Shown: one piece after another, positions 36,510 to 45,926 of the stretch
Layout of the letters: every line of letters starts with the position of its first letter
Position numbering within the stretch: the stretch's first letter is position 1
Assembly: GCA_903994635.1 (NCBI GenBank)
Contig: CAJEXQ010000001.1
Coordinates: forward strand, 124,001 to 188,000
DNA length: 64,000 nucleotides
Reading direction: 5' to 3'
DNA from: an uncultured Chlorobiaceae bacterium
GTDB taxonomy: Bacteria; Bacteroidota; Chlorobiia; Chlorobiales; Chlorobiaceae
Notes under the pieces: model-generated
What the model was told of the DNA's origin: nothing
Databases searched by the model: none
Seen by the model: the letters and a program-made list of their open reading frames with translations, nothing else
Made by a program: the position numbers and the translations under genes

Positions 36510-36544
36510 CCAGAAAGCCGTCCTATAATGGGACGGCTTTCTGG
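36510..36544 (-). terminator. Terminator-like hairpin downstream of pstS
   Basis: A 14-bp stem pairs 36510-36523 with 36531-36544, with a 7-nt TATAATG loop. On the minus strand it lies 37 bp after the PstS stop and reads AAAG...CTTT at the ends, but no long T-tract follows. It is a good candidate for the end of the porin-pstS transcript. Confidence 0.6.
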
Positions 36545-36580
36545 TGTTGGATGTTTTTACTGTTCAGCGCTCGTTGGCAA

Positions 36581-37411
36581 TCAATATTTGTTGACAAAGC
36601 CTGTCTCACTGATAAGGCGTTTGCCTTCGGCGGTTTTTGGCAGGTCGATGAACTGCTTGATAACTCCGGTTGCCTGACCGTTGGTGTACATAAAGAGCGG
36701 TCGGGTAATCGGGTAGGTACCGTTTCTGACTGTTTTGACGTCAGCTTCAACACCGTCTACCAGAACAGACTTGACCGAATCATCAACAAAGCCAAGGCCG
36801 ATGTAGCTGATTGCTGAAGGAGTTGAAGCGACGCGGCTCTTGATGGCACCGTTGCTTGACTGTGTTTCAGCCCTTTTGGATATGGGATTATCCTTGCCCA
36901 TAACCAGCTCTTTAAAGGAATCAGCAGTTCCGCTGTTCGATTCGCGCTGGATCATCACGATAGCCGAGTTTGCTCCCCCAAGCTGGTTCCAGTTAGTGTA
37001 TCTTCCCATGTAAATACCGCGAATCTGAGCTTTTGAGAGCGCATTGACACGGTTGCTCGGATGAACAACAATAGAGAGTCCATCAAGGCAGACGAGGTGC
37101 TCAACAGGATTGACGCCCTTGCTTCTCGCAGAAGCCTCTTCCTTCTCCTTCATGGCTCGTGACATGGTGGCAATATCGCAGGTTTTGTTGATCAGGCTTT
37201 TTGCGCCATTACCAGAACCTGACTCGCTCACCGTGACCTGTACACCAGTAGTTTTGGTGAAGTGATCGGCAAACGCTTTGGCTACAGGCCCAACGGTCGT
37301 TGAACCGTCGATAATTATTTTACCTGCGGCACCGGCTGTTCCAGAAGCCATAACGCTGAAAACTGTGGCGCTTAAAAGTATTTTTTTGAATAAGCTCATC
37401 CTGATTGTCAT
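36581..37411 (-). CDS. pstS: Phosphate-binding protein PstS
   Basis: This PBP-like protein has a Sec signal (KKILLSATVFSVMASGTAGA, cleavage after AGA) and reads IIIDGSTTVGPVAKAFADHF and VTVSESGSGNGAKSLINKTCDIATMSR, the phosphate-binding loops of PstS. Further on are MQRESNSGTADSFKELV and PITRPLFMY. It binds phosphate in the periplasm for a PstCAB transporter, whose genes are not in the window. The start is uncertain: ATG at 37411 (MTIRMSLFKK) or 37399 (MSLFKK); neither has a strong ribosome-binding site. It lies 138 nt downstream of a porin gene. The length, about 272-276 residues, is typical. Confidence 0.9.
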   Translation of the reverse strand: MTIRMSLFKKILLSATVFSVMASGTAGAAGKIIIDGSTTVGPVAKAFADHFTKTTGVQVTVSESGSGNGAKSLINKTCDIATMSRAMKEKEEASARSKGVNPVEHLVCLDGLSIVVHPSNRVNALSKAQIRGIYMGRYTNWNQLGGANSAIVMIQRESNSGTADSFKELVMGKDNPISKRAETQSSNGAIKSRVASTPSAISYIGLGFVDDSVKSVLVDGVEADVKTVRNGTYPITRPLFMYTNGQATGVIKQFIDLPKTAEGKRLISETGFVNKY

Positions 37412-37548
37412 AATTGAGATTAATGAATTTGATCGATAAATCATCGGTTGTTGATGATAAACCGGCTTGGCAAGGCACTCCTTCAGCGGCAGGAACAGCC
37501 TTGCAAACCAGCCACACAACACAAAAGGGAACAATATACATATACTTC

Positions 37549-38730
37549 TCAGAACTTGACGACGGCATCAAGCTGGAACTGATTAAGCGTCGGGTCACCA
37601 GCCGCAGGCACAATATTTTTGTAATGGTAATACCTTGCTCCGATATTCATATTCTGTACCAGATGATAGGTTCCTGCAATTTCAAGACCCTGAACATTAT
37701 AGATGGTGCCATTGACTTTTCTGTCAGAATCAGTAAACAGCGGGAAGACAGCATCCCTTTCAATACGGTCGTATTTCAGGTCAATTGCCCAGTTACCAAC
37801 CTGATTTGTGTCTCCAATGGTCACTCCAGCAAGCCAGGCATTTTTCTGATTGTCATCTATACTCGCGTATGTTGCATGACTTGCACTGTTGAAGGCATAC
37901 TGAGCGTAAATTTTCCAGGGAAGTGTTTCGGTGATCTGGCCATTAACTTTTCCAAACAGCTCAACAATCTTGTATCCTGATGTTTGATAGAGAGCTACTG
38001 GTGGAGCCGCGTAGTAAGTTCCCGCTGCCGGATTGGTACCAACTGATCCCTTGTCACCCGCTGTGCTCAGATTATTGATTTGTGCGTAGTTATTGTATCC
38101 TGCGCCGACTGTGTAGCCGATATCATTGATTTCGCCTTTGTAAGCGCCCTGAACGAGGTAAAGAACGGGGTCGGCTACCGTGTTTGAAGACCATGAGTTA
38201 AGAAGATAGTAGCCCGCAATGACAATCAACCCATCTTTTTCCTTGCCATCAGCATCCTTGCCATACTGAAGTGTTGCGCCCTCGATGGTGAGATCTCCAT
38301 CATAAACCAGATTATCTACTCTGATAATCGTATTGGTGATATCTCTTTTTCCAACGATGATATTCATTTTTCCGTCAAGACCATAAGATCTTGGGTGGTA
38401 ATCAATGAACTCCTCGTTGAGATAGAAGCTTTTTGGCTGGAACAGACTTCCGAAGTTCTGGTTGCGGGATATGGTCTCTCCAGGGGTGTCGCTGCCGGTC
38501 GCAAGTTGCACTCCACCGGAAAGTTCATCGTTGATCCATGGATAGACACCAAGCCGAACACGGGTGCGGGCACGGCTTGAGCTTGCGGCAGGGGTTATAT
38601 CCGTCGTTTTATCGGTGCGCTGGTACTCCCAACGCTCTCTTACATCTCCCTTCCAGTTCCAGTCAGCAGCCTCTGCGTTGTTGAATCCGAGGGCAGCGGC
38701 CAGACCGACTAACAGTGCAACTTTTTTCAT
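37549..38730 (-). CDS. Putative porin
   Basis: From the ATG at 38730 the protein is 393 residues; an in-frame ATG lies 11 codons upstream at 38763. A signal peptide (MKKVALLVGLAAALGFNNAEA) is followed by an N-terminal WNWKGDVRERWEYQRTDKTT and then amphipathic beta-strand text ending in a terminal Phe (DAVVKF), as in outer-membrane barrels. It fits a general porin family with a Gly/Tyr/Asn-rich barrel. Position just upstream of pstS on the same strand, with phased TTGT motifs ahead of it, suggests phosphate-responsive expression, but substrate selectivity cannot be seen. Confidence 0.85.
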   Translation of the reverse strand: MKKVALLVGLAAALGFNNAEAADWNWKGDVRERWEYQRTDKTTDITPAASSSRARTRVRLGVYPWINDELSGGVQLATGSDTPGETISRNQNFGSLFQPKSFYLNEEFIDYHPRSYGLDGKMNIIVGKRDITNTIIRVDNLVYDGDLTIEGATLQYGKDADGKEKDGLIVIAGYYLLNSWSSNTVADPVLYLVQGAYKGEINDIGYTVGAGYNNYAQINNLSTAGDKGSVGTNPAAGTYYAAPPVALYQTSGYKIVELFGKVNGQITETLPWKIYAQYAFNSASHATYASIDDNQKNAWLAGVTIGDTNQVGNWAIDLKYDRIERDAVFPLFTDSDRKVNGTIYNVQGLEIAGTYHLVQNMNIGARYYHYKNIVPAAGDPTLNQFQLDAVVKF

Positions 38731-38832
38731 AACAAATATTTTGTTGGTTTGTGTGACTTTCATTCATCAAATGGCTGAACATCTTGTAATGATCTTTATG
38801 TGCGACACAAAGTACCATTCATTCTATTGAGG

Positions 38833-38866
38833 AATTGTTACAAGAGTGCAACAAGCTTGTGAACAA
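38833..38866 (-). promoter_or_regulatory. Candidate Pho-box-like repeats upstream of the porin gene
   Basis: On the minus strand three TTGT-starting blocks occur at 11-12 bp steps: TTGTTCACAAGC, TTGTTGCACTC, TTGTAACAATT. PhoB sites are 11-bp direct repeats, so the spacing fits. They end about 103 bp before the porin ATG, a normal position. Similar phased motifs occur at 43961 and 44087. This is inference from spacing only. Confidence 0.4.
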
Positions 38867-38882
38867 ATTGTGGTGGAATGCT

Positions 38883-38988
38883 GTAAGTGCTTAGCAAAAA
38901 GTCATTCCGTAATTCAGCATTGAGCATCGCTTGCATCATGAGCGCTTTGGCTATTTTATTACGGAATCACTTACTCCGGAGCGCTCAG
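38883..38988 (+). repeat. Interspersed MITE-like element, copy 3
   Basis: The core GTCATTCCGTAATTC, AGCATTGAGC and GGCTATTTTATTACGGAATCA matches copies 1 and 2. Ends GTAAGTGCTTAGC and GGAGCGCTCAG are related to the inverted ends of copy 1. It sits upstream of the porin gene within a 478-bp gap (38731-39208) that otherwise holds the phased TTGT blocks and a palindrome. Confidence 0.7.
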
Positions 38989-39051
38989 AACGGCTTAAAG
39001 TCAAGAGGAGAGCAAGAGCTTCACCATCTTTAAAAAACAAGGTAGTGTTGA

Positions 39052-39079
39052 GGGAATGTTGCGATTATGCAACATTCCT
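39052..39079. repeat. Perfect palindrome GGAATGTTGC / GCAACATTCC
   Basis: An 11-bp stem joins 39052-39062 with 39069-39079 across a 6-nt GATTAT loop. No T-run follows on either strand, so a terminator is doubtful. It lies 130 bp upstream of a GTG-started membrane-protein gene and could be a dimeric regulator site or an RNA hairpin. Confidence 0.45.
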
Positions 39080-39208
39080 GTGAAATTGGTCATCGCATGG
39101 TTCTCAATGCTCCTTTTTTCAATTCATTACTAAATTCCAGCAATGGCGAACTTGATGTTTTTTGTATGATTGATGTTGTAATGTAATCTGAAGCTGGTAA
39201 AGGAACTT

Positions 39209-39793
39209 GTGAAAAAAAAAATACTTGATCGATACGAACACTCGGCTGATGGCAGCGTCATTATTGATGTCGCTGCTGGGCGTGTTGAGGATTTGTATGA
39301 GAACTTTGACAAAACAGCTCCCTACCATAAAAAGGATCTTGATGAAGATCTGGTCTACTATCTTACAGAGTGTGTGACTGAAATAGGTCGTGCGGATTTT
39401 GTGATCAGGTTTATGTTTGAGCAATTTCCTTCCGAAGAGTTTATGCTGCGTGTACGCACCAGTGTCCATAAATTTTTTATGTATCAGCGAGAGCGAGAGC
39501 ATGCCGCAATGAATAAAATGTTGAGAACTTCAGTAATTCTTCTTATTATTGGCATTGTTATTCTCGGGCTTTCACTCTGGGTTGATCATCTTTTTTTGGA
39601 AGAGGGTAATCCATCCTTTCTTGACAATTTTTTTGCCGAAGGGTTGACCATTGTAGCGTGGGTTTCGTTGTGGGAGTCGCTTGCTACTTTATTGCTGAAC
39701 TGGCTTCCGCATTTGTTCCAGATGAGGCTTTTTAGGAATATTGCCAAGGCTCCGGTGCAGTTTCAGCAGCCATCGGAACCACTTTCAGACTAG
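39209..39793 (+). CDS. Uncharacterised two-segment membrane protein
   Basis: I do not recognise a named family. It is a 194-residue protein starting at GTG (39209) with AAAGGAA 5-6 nt upstream. Residues 1-105 are soluble and acidic (DEDLVYYLTECVTEIGRADFVIRF), followed by one hydrophobic segment (about 107-127, SVILLIIGIVILGLSLWV) and another (about 144-166). The tail is polar. It lies between a porin region and a convergent metallophosphoesterase, inside a phosphate-gene neighbourhood; a role there is only suggested by position. The soluble domain ahead of a two-helix anchor would face the cytoplasm. Confidence 0.65.
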   Translation: MKKKILDRYEHSADGSVIIDVAAGRVEDLYENFDKTAPYHKKDLDEDLVYYLTECVTEIGRADFVIRFMFEQFPSEEFMLRVRTSVHKFFMYQREREHAAMNKMLRTSVILLIIGIVILGLSLWVDHLFLEEGNPSFLDNFFAEGLTIVAWVSLWESLATLLLNWLPHLFQMRLFRNIAKAPVQFQQPSEPLSD

Positions 39794-39847
39794 CGTGATG
39801 GTTCAGAATAAATCAACTGATTTGATCAATAAGAGAAGCTTTTACAT

Positions 39848-40966
39848 TCAGGCCAGCAGATGAAGACGGGAAAAGATATAATCAAGAGAGTCTTCATTCA
39901 GAACAATCCTGGAAAAACCGGTTGAACTGAGCTCCATTGGCCGATTACCCATGTCACTTTCAAATTGAGGCCTCTGTTTTCCGTTATACCAGCAGACAAG
40001 CCTTATGGTGTTTCCCTCAATTTCAAGGGCGGTGATGCCACGTTTTCCAATGGTGCAACCAGAGTTGAAAAGACTTGGTATGGTGAGGTTGTGGTAAAGC
40101 CCACTTCGAAGACCTATCTTTTTGCCTTGCTTGTAGCAGGCTGCAAGCTCAATTTTCATCACATCCATCTGCTCCTTGATTGCTGCACGATGTTCGCCTT
40201 CAGCCGCGGGGTATATCCTGCAAAGATCTTCGATCTTGTAGTTCAGAAAATCCACTTTGGAAAGAGATTCAAACAGTGGGCGATGTGTATGGCCTATGAT
40301 GGAGACGATTTTTTGCTGGTTTGAAAACTCATAAATTGATTTTTCGACAGCGAACCGTCGACGGCTGTTATGGGCAACTGAAAAGTTCTTGATACCGGCA
40401 GGTTTGGCAATGTAACGAAGAAAAAAGATTGCTGCACGGCTGACAACAGGAAACGTCTCCCACATAAAGACTGATGCCTGATGACCGTGAAAAAGCAGGA
40501 GAGTCTCTTCACCATACTTGAATTTCACTGACTCGACCAGTGATGAAGCAAGCCTGTAATTTTTCTCATCAAGCAATGGCGCATCATGATTGCCGTAGGT
40601 TTTCCAGAAAAAGCCGTTCTGCTCAAATTTTTTAAACAGGTCGTAAAACTCACTCCATTGTGATTCAATGCTTGCCAGAGGAAACTTCAGTAATTCTTCA
40701 ATATCGCCATTCAGCACGAGACTGTACTTTTTCGGACGATAATAGCGTTCGAGTATGTTTTTAACTAATTCTGCGTTCACACGGAACTCATCAAGCCTGC
40801 CGCCATTGCCCATGTGCAGATCGCTGAGGATAACAATCTTTGAGGAGCGATCGAGACGCACCGATGTAGCGGTATCAAGAAGTTGTTCAAGACGGGGATG
40901 CTTTCTTTGATGAAGCCACATCAGGTTATTTCCAAAGCAGAAAGCATTTTTTGACAGATCAGCCAT
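39848..40966 (-). CDS. Calcineurin-like metallophosphoesterase
   Basis: The 372-residue protein has the dinuclear metal motifs ILSDLHMGNGGRLDEF (D-x-H), LVLNGDIEELLKF (GD), TYGNHDAP (GNHD), LFHGHQAS and IIGHTHRPLF (GHTH), all in the expected order. Proteins like this hydrolyse phosphomonoesters or phosphodiesters in the cytoplasm; substrate is unknown. It lies 26 nt downstream of the polyphosphate kinase gene, so it is probably in the ppk1-phoU operon. A UDP-2,3-diacylglucosamine hydrolase role seems unlikely because LpxH motifs differ and the protein is longer. Confidence 0.85.
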   Translation of the reverse strand: MADLSKNAFCFGNNLMWLHQRKHPRLEQLLDTATSVRLDRSSKIVILSDLHMGNGGRLDEFRVNAELVKNILERYYRPKKYSLVLNGDIEELLKFPLASIESQWSEFYDLFKKFEQNGFFWKTYGNHDAPLLDEKNYRLASSLVESVKFKYGEETLLLFHGHQASVFMWETFPVVSRAAIFFLRYIAKPAGIKNFSVAHNSRRRFAVEKSIYEFSNQQKIVSIIGHTHRPLFESLSKVDFLNYKIEDLCRIYPAAEGEHRAAIKEQMDVMKIELAACYKQGKKIGLRSGLYHNLTIPSLFNSGCTIGKRGITALEIEGNTIRLVCWYNGKQRPQFESDMGNRPMELSSTGFSRIVLNEDSLDYIFSRLHLLA

Positions 40967-40992
40967 TATTGATTCTTTTAAACGTGAGTGAT

Positions 40993-43080
40993 TTACCCAT
41001 GGGAAGGTTTTTTCATGGTCGAGTGGGCCAGAAAGAGATTTTGGCTGTTTACCTTCGGAGATTCATTCTCAATCATGGTGTATTTACCGTCAGCGTTCAT
41101 CTGCCACGCTTTTACATTATCACTCATGATCAATTCCAGATCTGACAGAACAACCTTAATCAGTGCTTTGTCGAGCACCGGAAAAAGAGTTTCAATCCGG
41201 TCATCGAGGTTTCTCGGCATGATGTCGGCGCTTCCAAGATAAAGATCCTCCTTTCCTCCATTTTGAAAGTAATATGCTCTGCTGTGTTCGAGAAAACGGC
41301 CGATAACGCTGATGACCTTGATATTTTCACTGATTCCTGGAATACCGGGCTTCAGGCAGCATATTCCCCGAACAATAAGGTCGATCTTCACTCCCTCACA
41401 AGAGGCGTTGTAGAGCGCACGGATGGTTTGAGCATCAACAAGGGAGTTCATTTTCATGATGATCCTTCCACTCTTCTCATTCCGAATCCATTCGATCTCC
41501 CGTTCAATCATCTCGATGATTCTTGTTTGGGTGTTGATGGGCGAGACAAGCAGCTTTCTGTATGCGGTATGTTTGGAGTAGCCAGTCAATGCGTTGAAGA
41601 GTTCTGCAACGTCGTTGGCAAGTTGTTCGTTGGTGGTGAACAAGCTGTAATCGGTGTAGAGCTTTGCATTTGCAGGGTTGTAGTTGCCAGTGCCAAGATG
41701 GAGATAGCGCTTCAGCTTCTGTTGTTCACGGCGCACAATCAAAGTCAGCTTGGCATGGGTTTTCAGCCCGGGCAGGCCGTAGGCCACATGTGCCCCAACA
41801 TCCTCAAGCGCTTTTGCCCAAATGATATTGTTCCCTTCGTCAAACCTGGCTTTGAGTTCCACAAGAACGGCAACCTGTTTACCTGCTTCGGCTGCTTTGA
41901 TCAACCCATTGACAATTGGCGAATTGCTTCCCACCCGGTAGAGCGTCTGCTTTATCGAGAGCACATCAGGGTCAAGAGCTGCCTGATTGATAAACTCAAC
42001 CACGGTTTGAAACGAGTCATAAGGGTGGTAGAGCAGGCGATCTTTAACCCTTATGGCGCTGAAAATATCAAGGCTGAACTTCTCATCAATCCGGTTACAG
42101 GGTATAAAAGGATCATCCTTCAACTCCGGTCGCTCTATTTTCAAAAGATCTATGAGCGTACTGAATCCAAGTGCCCCATCAATTTCATAGACGTTTCTTG
42201 GGGCTACATTGAGATTGTTCATCAGGAGTTTTTTTACCGGTAAAGGCATTGCTGGCGTGACGTCAAGTCGTACAACTTTTCCATAGCGGCGCGACCGGAT
42301 TCCCTGCTCTATGGTTTTCAGCAGATCGCCCGCCTCATCCTCCTCAATTTCCATATCGGCATTCCGAATCAATCTGAAGAGATGCGACTGAAGAACCTTC
42401 ATTTCAGGAAACAGGTGTGAAAGATTACTCTCAATGAGATCTTCAATCCAGATATACCGGGTAATTCCATCGTCATCATGAAAGCCTTTGATATCGTTAA
42501 GCCGGAGAAGGCGTGGAAGGATGCCAGGAATCTTCACTCGGGCAAACTTAAGTGTGCTGCACTCCTCATCTTCCAGTTCGATGGCGAGGTTCAGCGAAAG
42601 GTTCGACATAAAGGGAAAGGGGTGGCCAGTGTCGAAAGCGAGCGGGGTCAGTACAGGATAGATCTCCTTACGGAAATAGTGGCTCAGGGCGCGCTGCTGT
42701 GTGGCAGATAAATCTGAAACTCGCAGAAACTCTATTCCCTCCCGTCGCAGAGCAGGCAGCAGATCGTGATAAAAGCATTCATTTCGGAGGCTGAGCTGCT
42801 GCTGAACCATCGCTCGAATCTTGTCGAGTTGCTCAGCGGGAGTATAGCCGTCAATCGTGCGCTCCTGAATGCCCGCCTCATATTGATCTTCAATACCGGC
42901 AACACGTATCATGAAATACTCATCCAGATTAGAGCTGAAAATCGAAATGAATTTTACCCTCTCCAGAAGCGGGTGTGCCTCAGGATTGAGAGCCTCTTCA
43001 AGCACCCGCTGATTGAAATAGATCCAGCTTAGTTCTCTGTTGACATATAAAGAGGTATCCAGAAAATTTGGAATGATCAC
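40993..43080 (-). CDS. ppk1: Polyphosphate kinase 1
   Basis: The 695-residue protein matches PPK1: [19 protein letters not shown] at the N-terminus, then [13 protein letters not shown]. The catalytic domain carries [15 protein letters not shown], whose His is autophosphorylated, a second conserved His in [10 protein letters not shown], and [17 protein letters not shown] near the end. It makes inorganic polyphosphate from ATP. The gene sits between a metallophosphoesterase and phoU on one strand, making a phosphate-storage operon. Length and motif order are normal. Confidence 0.96.
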   Translation of the reverse strand: MIIPNFLDTSLYVNRELSWIYFNQRVLEEALNPEAHPLLERVKFISIFSSNLDEYFMIRVAGIEDQYEAGIQERTIDGYTPAEQLDKIRAMVQQQLSLRNECFYHDLLPALRREGIEFLRVSDLSATQQRALSHYFRKEIYPVLTPLAFDTGHPFPFMSNLSLNLAIELEDEECSTLKFARVKIPGILPRLLRLNDIKGFHDDDGITRYIWIEDLIESNLSHLFPEMKVLQSHLFRLIRNADMEIEEDEAGDLLKTIEQGIRSRRYGKVVRLDVTPAMPLPVKKLLMNNLNVAPRNVYEIDGALGFSTLIDLLKIERPELKDDPFIPCNRIDEKFSLDIFSAIRVKDRLLYHPYDSFQTVVEFINQAALDPDVLSIKQTLYRVGSNSPIVNGLIKAAEAGKQVAVLVELKARFDEGNNIIWAKALEDVGAHVAYGLPGLKTHAKLTLIVRREQQKLKRYLHLGTGNYNPANAKLYTDYSLFTTNEQLANDVAELFNALTGYSKHTAYRKLLVSPINTQTRIIEMIEREIEWIRNEKSGRIIMKMNSLVDAQTIRALYNASCEGVKIDLIVRGICCLKPGIPGISENIKVISVIGRFLEHSRAYYFQNGGKEDLYLGSADIMPRNLDDRIETLFPVLDKALIKVVLSDLELIMSDNVKAWQMNADGKYTMIENESPKVNSQNLFLAHSTMKKPSHG

Positions 43081-43100
43081 GTTTTTGATGAGGTTACAAG

Positions 43101-43763
43101 TTATTCATAAGAACATTCGGTGTGCAGCATAATATCTCCCGTAACAAGAAAAATGACCTCACTGGATATTCGGGCTGCGTGATCAGCCATGCGTTCGATA
43201 TACCGTGAGATGCTCAAGGCAGCTATGAGCTGATCAACATCAGAATCAGGGCATTTCAGGAGAGTGGTTATTCTTTTGTGTACCTTTTGATGAATGGCAT
43301 CGATTGTTTCATCCATACCAATGACACCTCTGGCAAGAGTGCTGTCTTTAGTGGCAAATGCTTCAATCGACTTTTTAACCATCTCGCCAGCGTAAATACC
43401 AATATTTTCAAATTCAAACGATTCGACCATCTCAGGACTGATTTCTGGTATACGGTCAATAATACGAAGCGCCAAGTCGCTGATGTGTTCCAGGTCATCG
43501 TTGATTTTGATAATGGTCACAATCGAACGCAGGTCACTTGCAACAGGCTGCTGGGTGGCGAGAAATGCCAGACAGCGCTCTTCAAGGGTGACTTCAGCTA
43601 GGTCAATTTCATTCTCAACCATTCGTATCTGGTATGCTCCCTGTGCGTCTTGATGTTTAATGGTATGAAGGGCACCAAGAAAATTCGTCACTACTCTTTC
43701 TGAGAGTTGAACAAGAACCTGAGAAAGCTCTTTTATAAGCACGTGAGTTGGGCGTTCTGACAT
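43101..43763 (-). CDS. phoU: Phosphate-signalling regulator PhoU
   Basis: The 220-residue helical protein shows the doubled PhoU pattern: [42 protein letters not shown] and the later [25 protein letters not shown]. PhoU represses the Pho response with the PstSCAB transporter and a PhoR-type sensor. It lies 20 nt upstream of ppk1 and starts a phoU-ppk1-phosphoesterase run. The 424-bp gap beyond its start to pdaD (43764-44187) holds phased TGTNACA-like blocks and no gene. Confidence 0.95.
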   Translation of the reverse strand: MSERPTHVLIKELSQVLVQLSERVVTNFLGALHTIKHQDAQGAYQIRMVENEIDLAEVTLEERCLAFLATQQPVASDLRSIVTIIKINDDLEHISDLALRIIDRIPEISPEMVESFEFENIGIYAGEMVKKSIEAFATKDSTLARGVIGMDETIDAIHQKVHKRITTLLKCPDSDVDQLIAALSISRYIERMADHAARISSEVIFLVTGDIMLHTECSYE

Positions 43764-43960
43764 AAAATTGACGATATAGTTTTGTATTATGAGTTGAATT
43801 TTCGATTATGGGTATGGCGCGTCGCTGTTAATTTACAGCATCATTCGATTGCCGTGCTGTGTTTTAATACCTTGGTGATCAAAAAACGAGCATTAACTCA
43901 GTGACCGAAATTTAATATTCCTAATCTATACGCTTTAACAGTGGCAATCAATGGCACTTC

Positions 43961-43978
43961 TGTTACAAGTATGAAACA
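43961..43978. promoter_or_regulatory. Candidate Pho-box-like pair near phoU
   Basis: TGTTACA (43961-43967) and TGAAACA (43972-43978) are 11 bp apart, the repeat step of PhoB boxes. They are about 200 bp upstream of phoU and 210 bp upstream of pdaD. Strand of action is unknown. The match is by eye and short. Confidence 0.35.
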
Positions 43979-44086
43979 TTTTTTAGTTACGGAAAAAACG
44001 TATAGTACGTAATACCTGTCGAGGTGCTTAAGTCTTAAAACAGGTGAGGAGTGCGTTTTGTTTTTTTATAGCCTTTATTGCACGGA

Positions 44087-44104
44087 TTTAACATATTTGT
44101 AACA
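44087..44104 (+). promoter_or_regulatory. Candidate Pho-box-like pair upstream of pdaD
   Basis: TTTAACA (44087-44093) and TGTAACA (44098-44104) repeat with an 11-bp step, 84 bp before the pdaD ATG. The second block equals the TGTAACA seen ahead of the porin gene. It may serve the plus-strand gene or be coincidental in AT-rich sequence. Confidence 0.35.
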
Positions 44105-44187
44105 ATCCCTTTGCCTCAGGTTGTCTATGTTTATTCCTGAAAAAATCTACTTTTTTCGTGAATGACGATTAATCCGGAGGCACTGCG

Positions 44188-44733
44188 ATGTCATTTGTTC
44201 CATCAAAAGTATTCTTCACCAAAGGCGTGGGAAGGCATAAGGAATATCTCTCCTCATTTGAGCTTGCCCTGAGAGAGGCAAAAATTGAAAAATGCAATCT
44301 GGTTACTGTATCCAGTATTTTTCCTCCCCACTGTGAGCGCATCAGTGTCGAAGAGGGGTTAAAGCACCTCTCTGCTGGCCAGATTACTTTTGCCGTCATG
44401 GCCCGTAATTCAACCAATGAATTTAACAGACTGATTGCCGCCTCGGTGGGCGTTGCTATTCCGGCTGACGATACACAGTACGGTTATCTGTCGGAACATC
44501 ATCCCTATGGAGAATCTGCGGAGCAGTCAGGAGAGTATGCTGAAGACCTGGCCGCCACAATGCTGGCAACCACTCTCGGCATTGAGTTTGATCCCAATAA
44601 AGATTGGGACGAGCGCGAAGGTATTTATAAAATGAGCCACAAGATTATCAATTCCTACAACATTACCGAAACAGCAGAGGGTGAAAACGGTCTCTGGACA
44701 ACTGTCATTTCATGCGCCGTTCTCCTGCCATAA
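44188..44733 (+). CDS. pdaD: Pyruvoyl-dependent arginine decarboxylase
   Basis: The 181-residue proenzyme has the self-cleavage site [13 protein letters not shown], with Ser42-Ser43; cleavage between them leaves a pyruvoyl group on the larger chain. Later blocks, such as [22 protein letters not shown] and [18 protein letters not shown], are typical, as is [17 protein letters not shown] at the end. The enzyme makes agmatine from arginine, leading to polyamines. A clear ribosome-binding site (CCGGAGG) precedes the ATG. The family is known from archaea and chlamydiae and also occurs in green sulfur bacteria. An LRR-like protein gene follows. Confidence 0.92.
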   Translation: MSFVPSKVFFTKGVGRHKEYLSSFELALREAKIEKCNLVTVSSIFPPHCERISVEEGLKHLSAGQITFAVMARNSTNEFNRLIAASVGVAIPADDTQYGYLSEHHPYGESAEQSGEYAEDLAATMLATTLGIEFDPNKDWDEREGIYKMSHKIINSYNITETAEGENGLWTTVISCAVLLP

Positions 44734-44799
44734 TGGTATTGGAAGAATCCGGTAAATAACACGATCATTAACAATCAATTAACAGGAGAGCGCAATATC

Positions 44800-45852
44800 A
44801 TGGGAAAAAACATAGCACAAGTAACCTTTGCAGATGTAATGGGTAGTTGTGATGGAAAACAGGATATCGATTGTTCAAACAGGGGATTAACATCGCTATC
44901 AGGCTGCCCGGAAAAGGCAATGGATTTCAACTGTTCCGGGAACAAGCTGAAAACACTTGAGGGTGCGCCAAAAAAGGTTAAAGGAGATTTCAATTGCTCA
45001 GGAAACCTGTTAACCTCACTCGCTGGTGCCCCTGCAGAAGTCCACGGCCATTTTGATTGCGCCCATAATCAATTGATCTCTCTGGAGGGGAGTCCGATTT
45101 TTATTATGGGAGATTTTTCATGCGAAGGAAACCAGTTGAAAACGCTGAAATTTGAGAACAATGATTCAGACATTGCAGGTTGCCCGGGCGTCGTTGAAGG
45201 CGACTTCAATTGCTCCAGGAACCACTTGACAACGCTTGATGGAGCGCCTGACATCGTAGGTGGTGATTTTGACTGTTCGGACAATCAGCTTGGCACTCTT
45301 GAAGGCGCGCCAAAAAAAATCCAGGGTGATTTTGATTGTTCAAACAATCAATTGCTCTCACTGGCAGGCAGCCCTGACTGCATAGGGGGAGATTTTTCTT
45401 GTAGTGGAAACCAGTTGACCTCTCTCAAGGGAGTACCTCAAGAAGTTTCTGGTAATATCGATTGCTCCGACAATCAACTTATCTCTATCAAGAGCCCTTA
45501 TAAAAAGGTTCGCGGTATTTTTAATTGTTCAGTGAACCAGTTGGCCTCTCTCAAGGGCGCTCCTGCAGAGGCCGATACTTTTCTCTGCTTTGGCAATCAG
45601 TTACAGTCACTCAAGGGATCCCCTGAAAAAGTCAAGGGGAATTTTGATTGCTCAGGGAACAAGTTGATTTCACTCGAAGGAGCGCCAAAAAAGGTTAAGG
45701 GTCATTTCAATTGCTCCGAGAACCAGTTGTCGGAGCTTGATAGCACCTTGAAGAAAGTAGGTGGTGATTATATTTGCGGGGAGAATGCCCAGCCATTTGA
45801 TGAAAAACAGGTTAGATCGCAGTGCCATGTAAAAGGTAACTGCATCTCATAA
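44800..45852 (+). CDS. Leucine-rich-repeat-like protein with ~20-residue units
   Basis: This 350-residue protein is nearly all tandem repeats of about 20 residues, with the theme LTSLxGxPxxVxGDFDCSxNQ. At least thirteen units are visible, e.g. FNCSGNLLTSLAGAP and FDCSNNQLLSLAGSP. The Leu and Asn-Cys positions fit a leucine-rich-repeat solenoid with a Cys in each turn. No signal peptide is seen, so it is probably cytoplasmic, and function (binding or scaffold) is unknown. The start has AGGAGAG about 10 nt upstream. It lies 66 nt after pdaD on the same strand and ends at a strong inverted repeat. Confidence 0.82.
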   Translation: MGKNIAQVTFADVMGSCDGKQDIDCSNRGLTSLSGCPEKAMDFNCSGNKLKTLEGAPKKVKGDFNCSGNLLTSLAGAPAEVHGHFDCAHNQLISLEGSPIFIMGDFSCEGNQLKTLKFENNDSDIAGCPGVVEGDFNCSRNHLTTLDGAPDIVGGDFDCSDNQLGTLEGAPKKIQGDFDCSNNQLLSLAGSPDCIGGDFSCSGNQLTSLKGVPQEVSGNIDCSDNQLISIKSPYKKVRGIFNCSVNQLASLKGAPAEADTFLCFGNQLQSLKGSPEKVKGNFDCSGNKLISLEGAPKKVKGHFNCSENQLSELDSTLKKVGGDYICGENAQPFDEKQVRSQCHVKGNCIS

Positions 45853-45888
45853 CAACCACTTTTACCATACACACACCCACAACAGGAT

Positions 45889-45918
45889 CCCGGCAACAGC
45901 CATAGAGCGTTGCCGGGG
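45889..45918. terminator. Hairpin between convergent LRR and phosphoesterase genes
   Basis: CCCGGCAAC (45889-45897) pairs with GTTGCCGGG (45909-45917), extended by a T-G pair, across an 11-nt loop. It lies 36 bp after the LRR stop and 9 bp before the phosphoesterase stop. No clear T-run follows on either strand, but position suggests a shared terminator. Confidence 0.55.
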
Positions 45919-45926
45919 ATACAAGT

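Noticed and set aside
41263..42243. 326-residue plus-strand frame inside ppk1
   Set aside because: It is antisense to the polyphosphate kinase, whose catalytic motifs are intact; no independent start signal.
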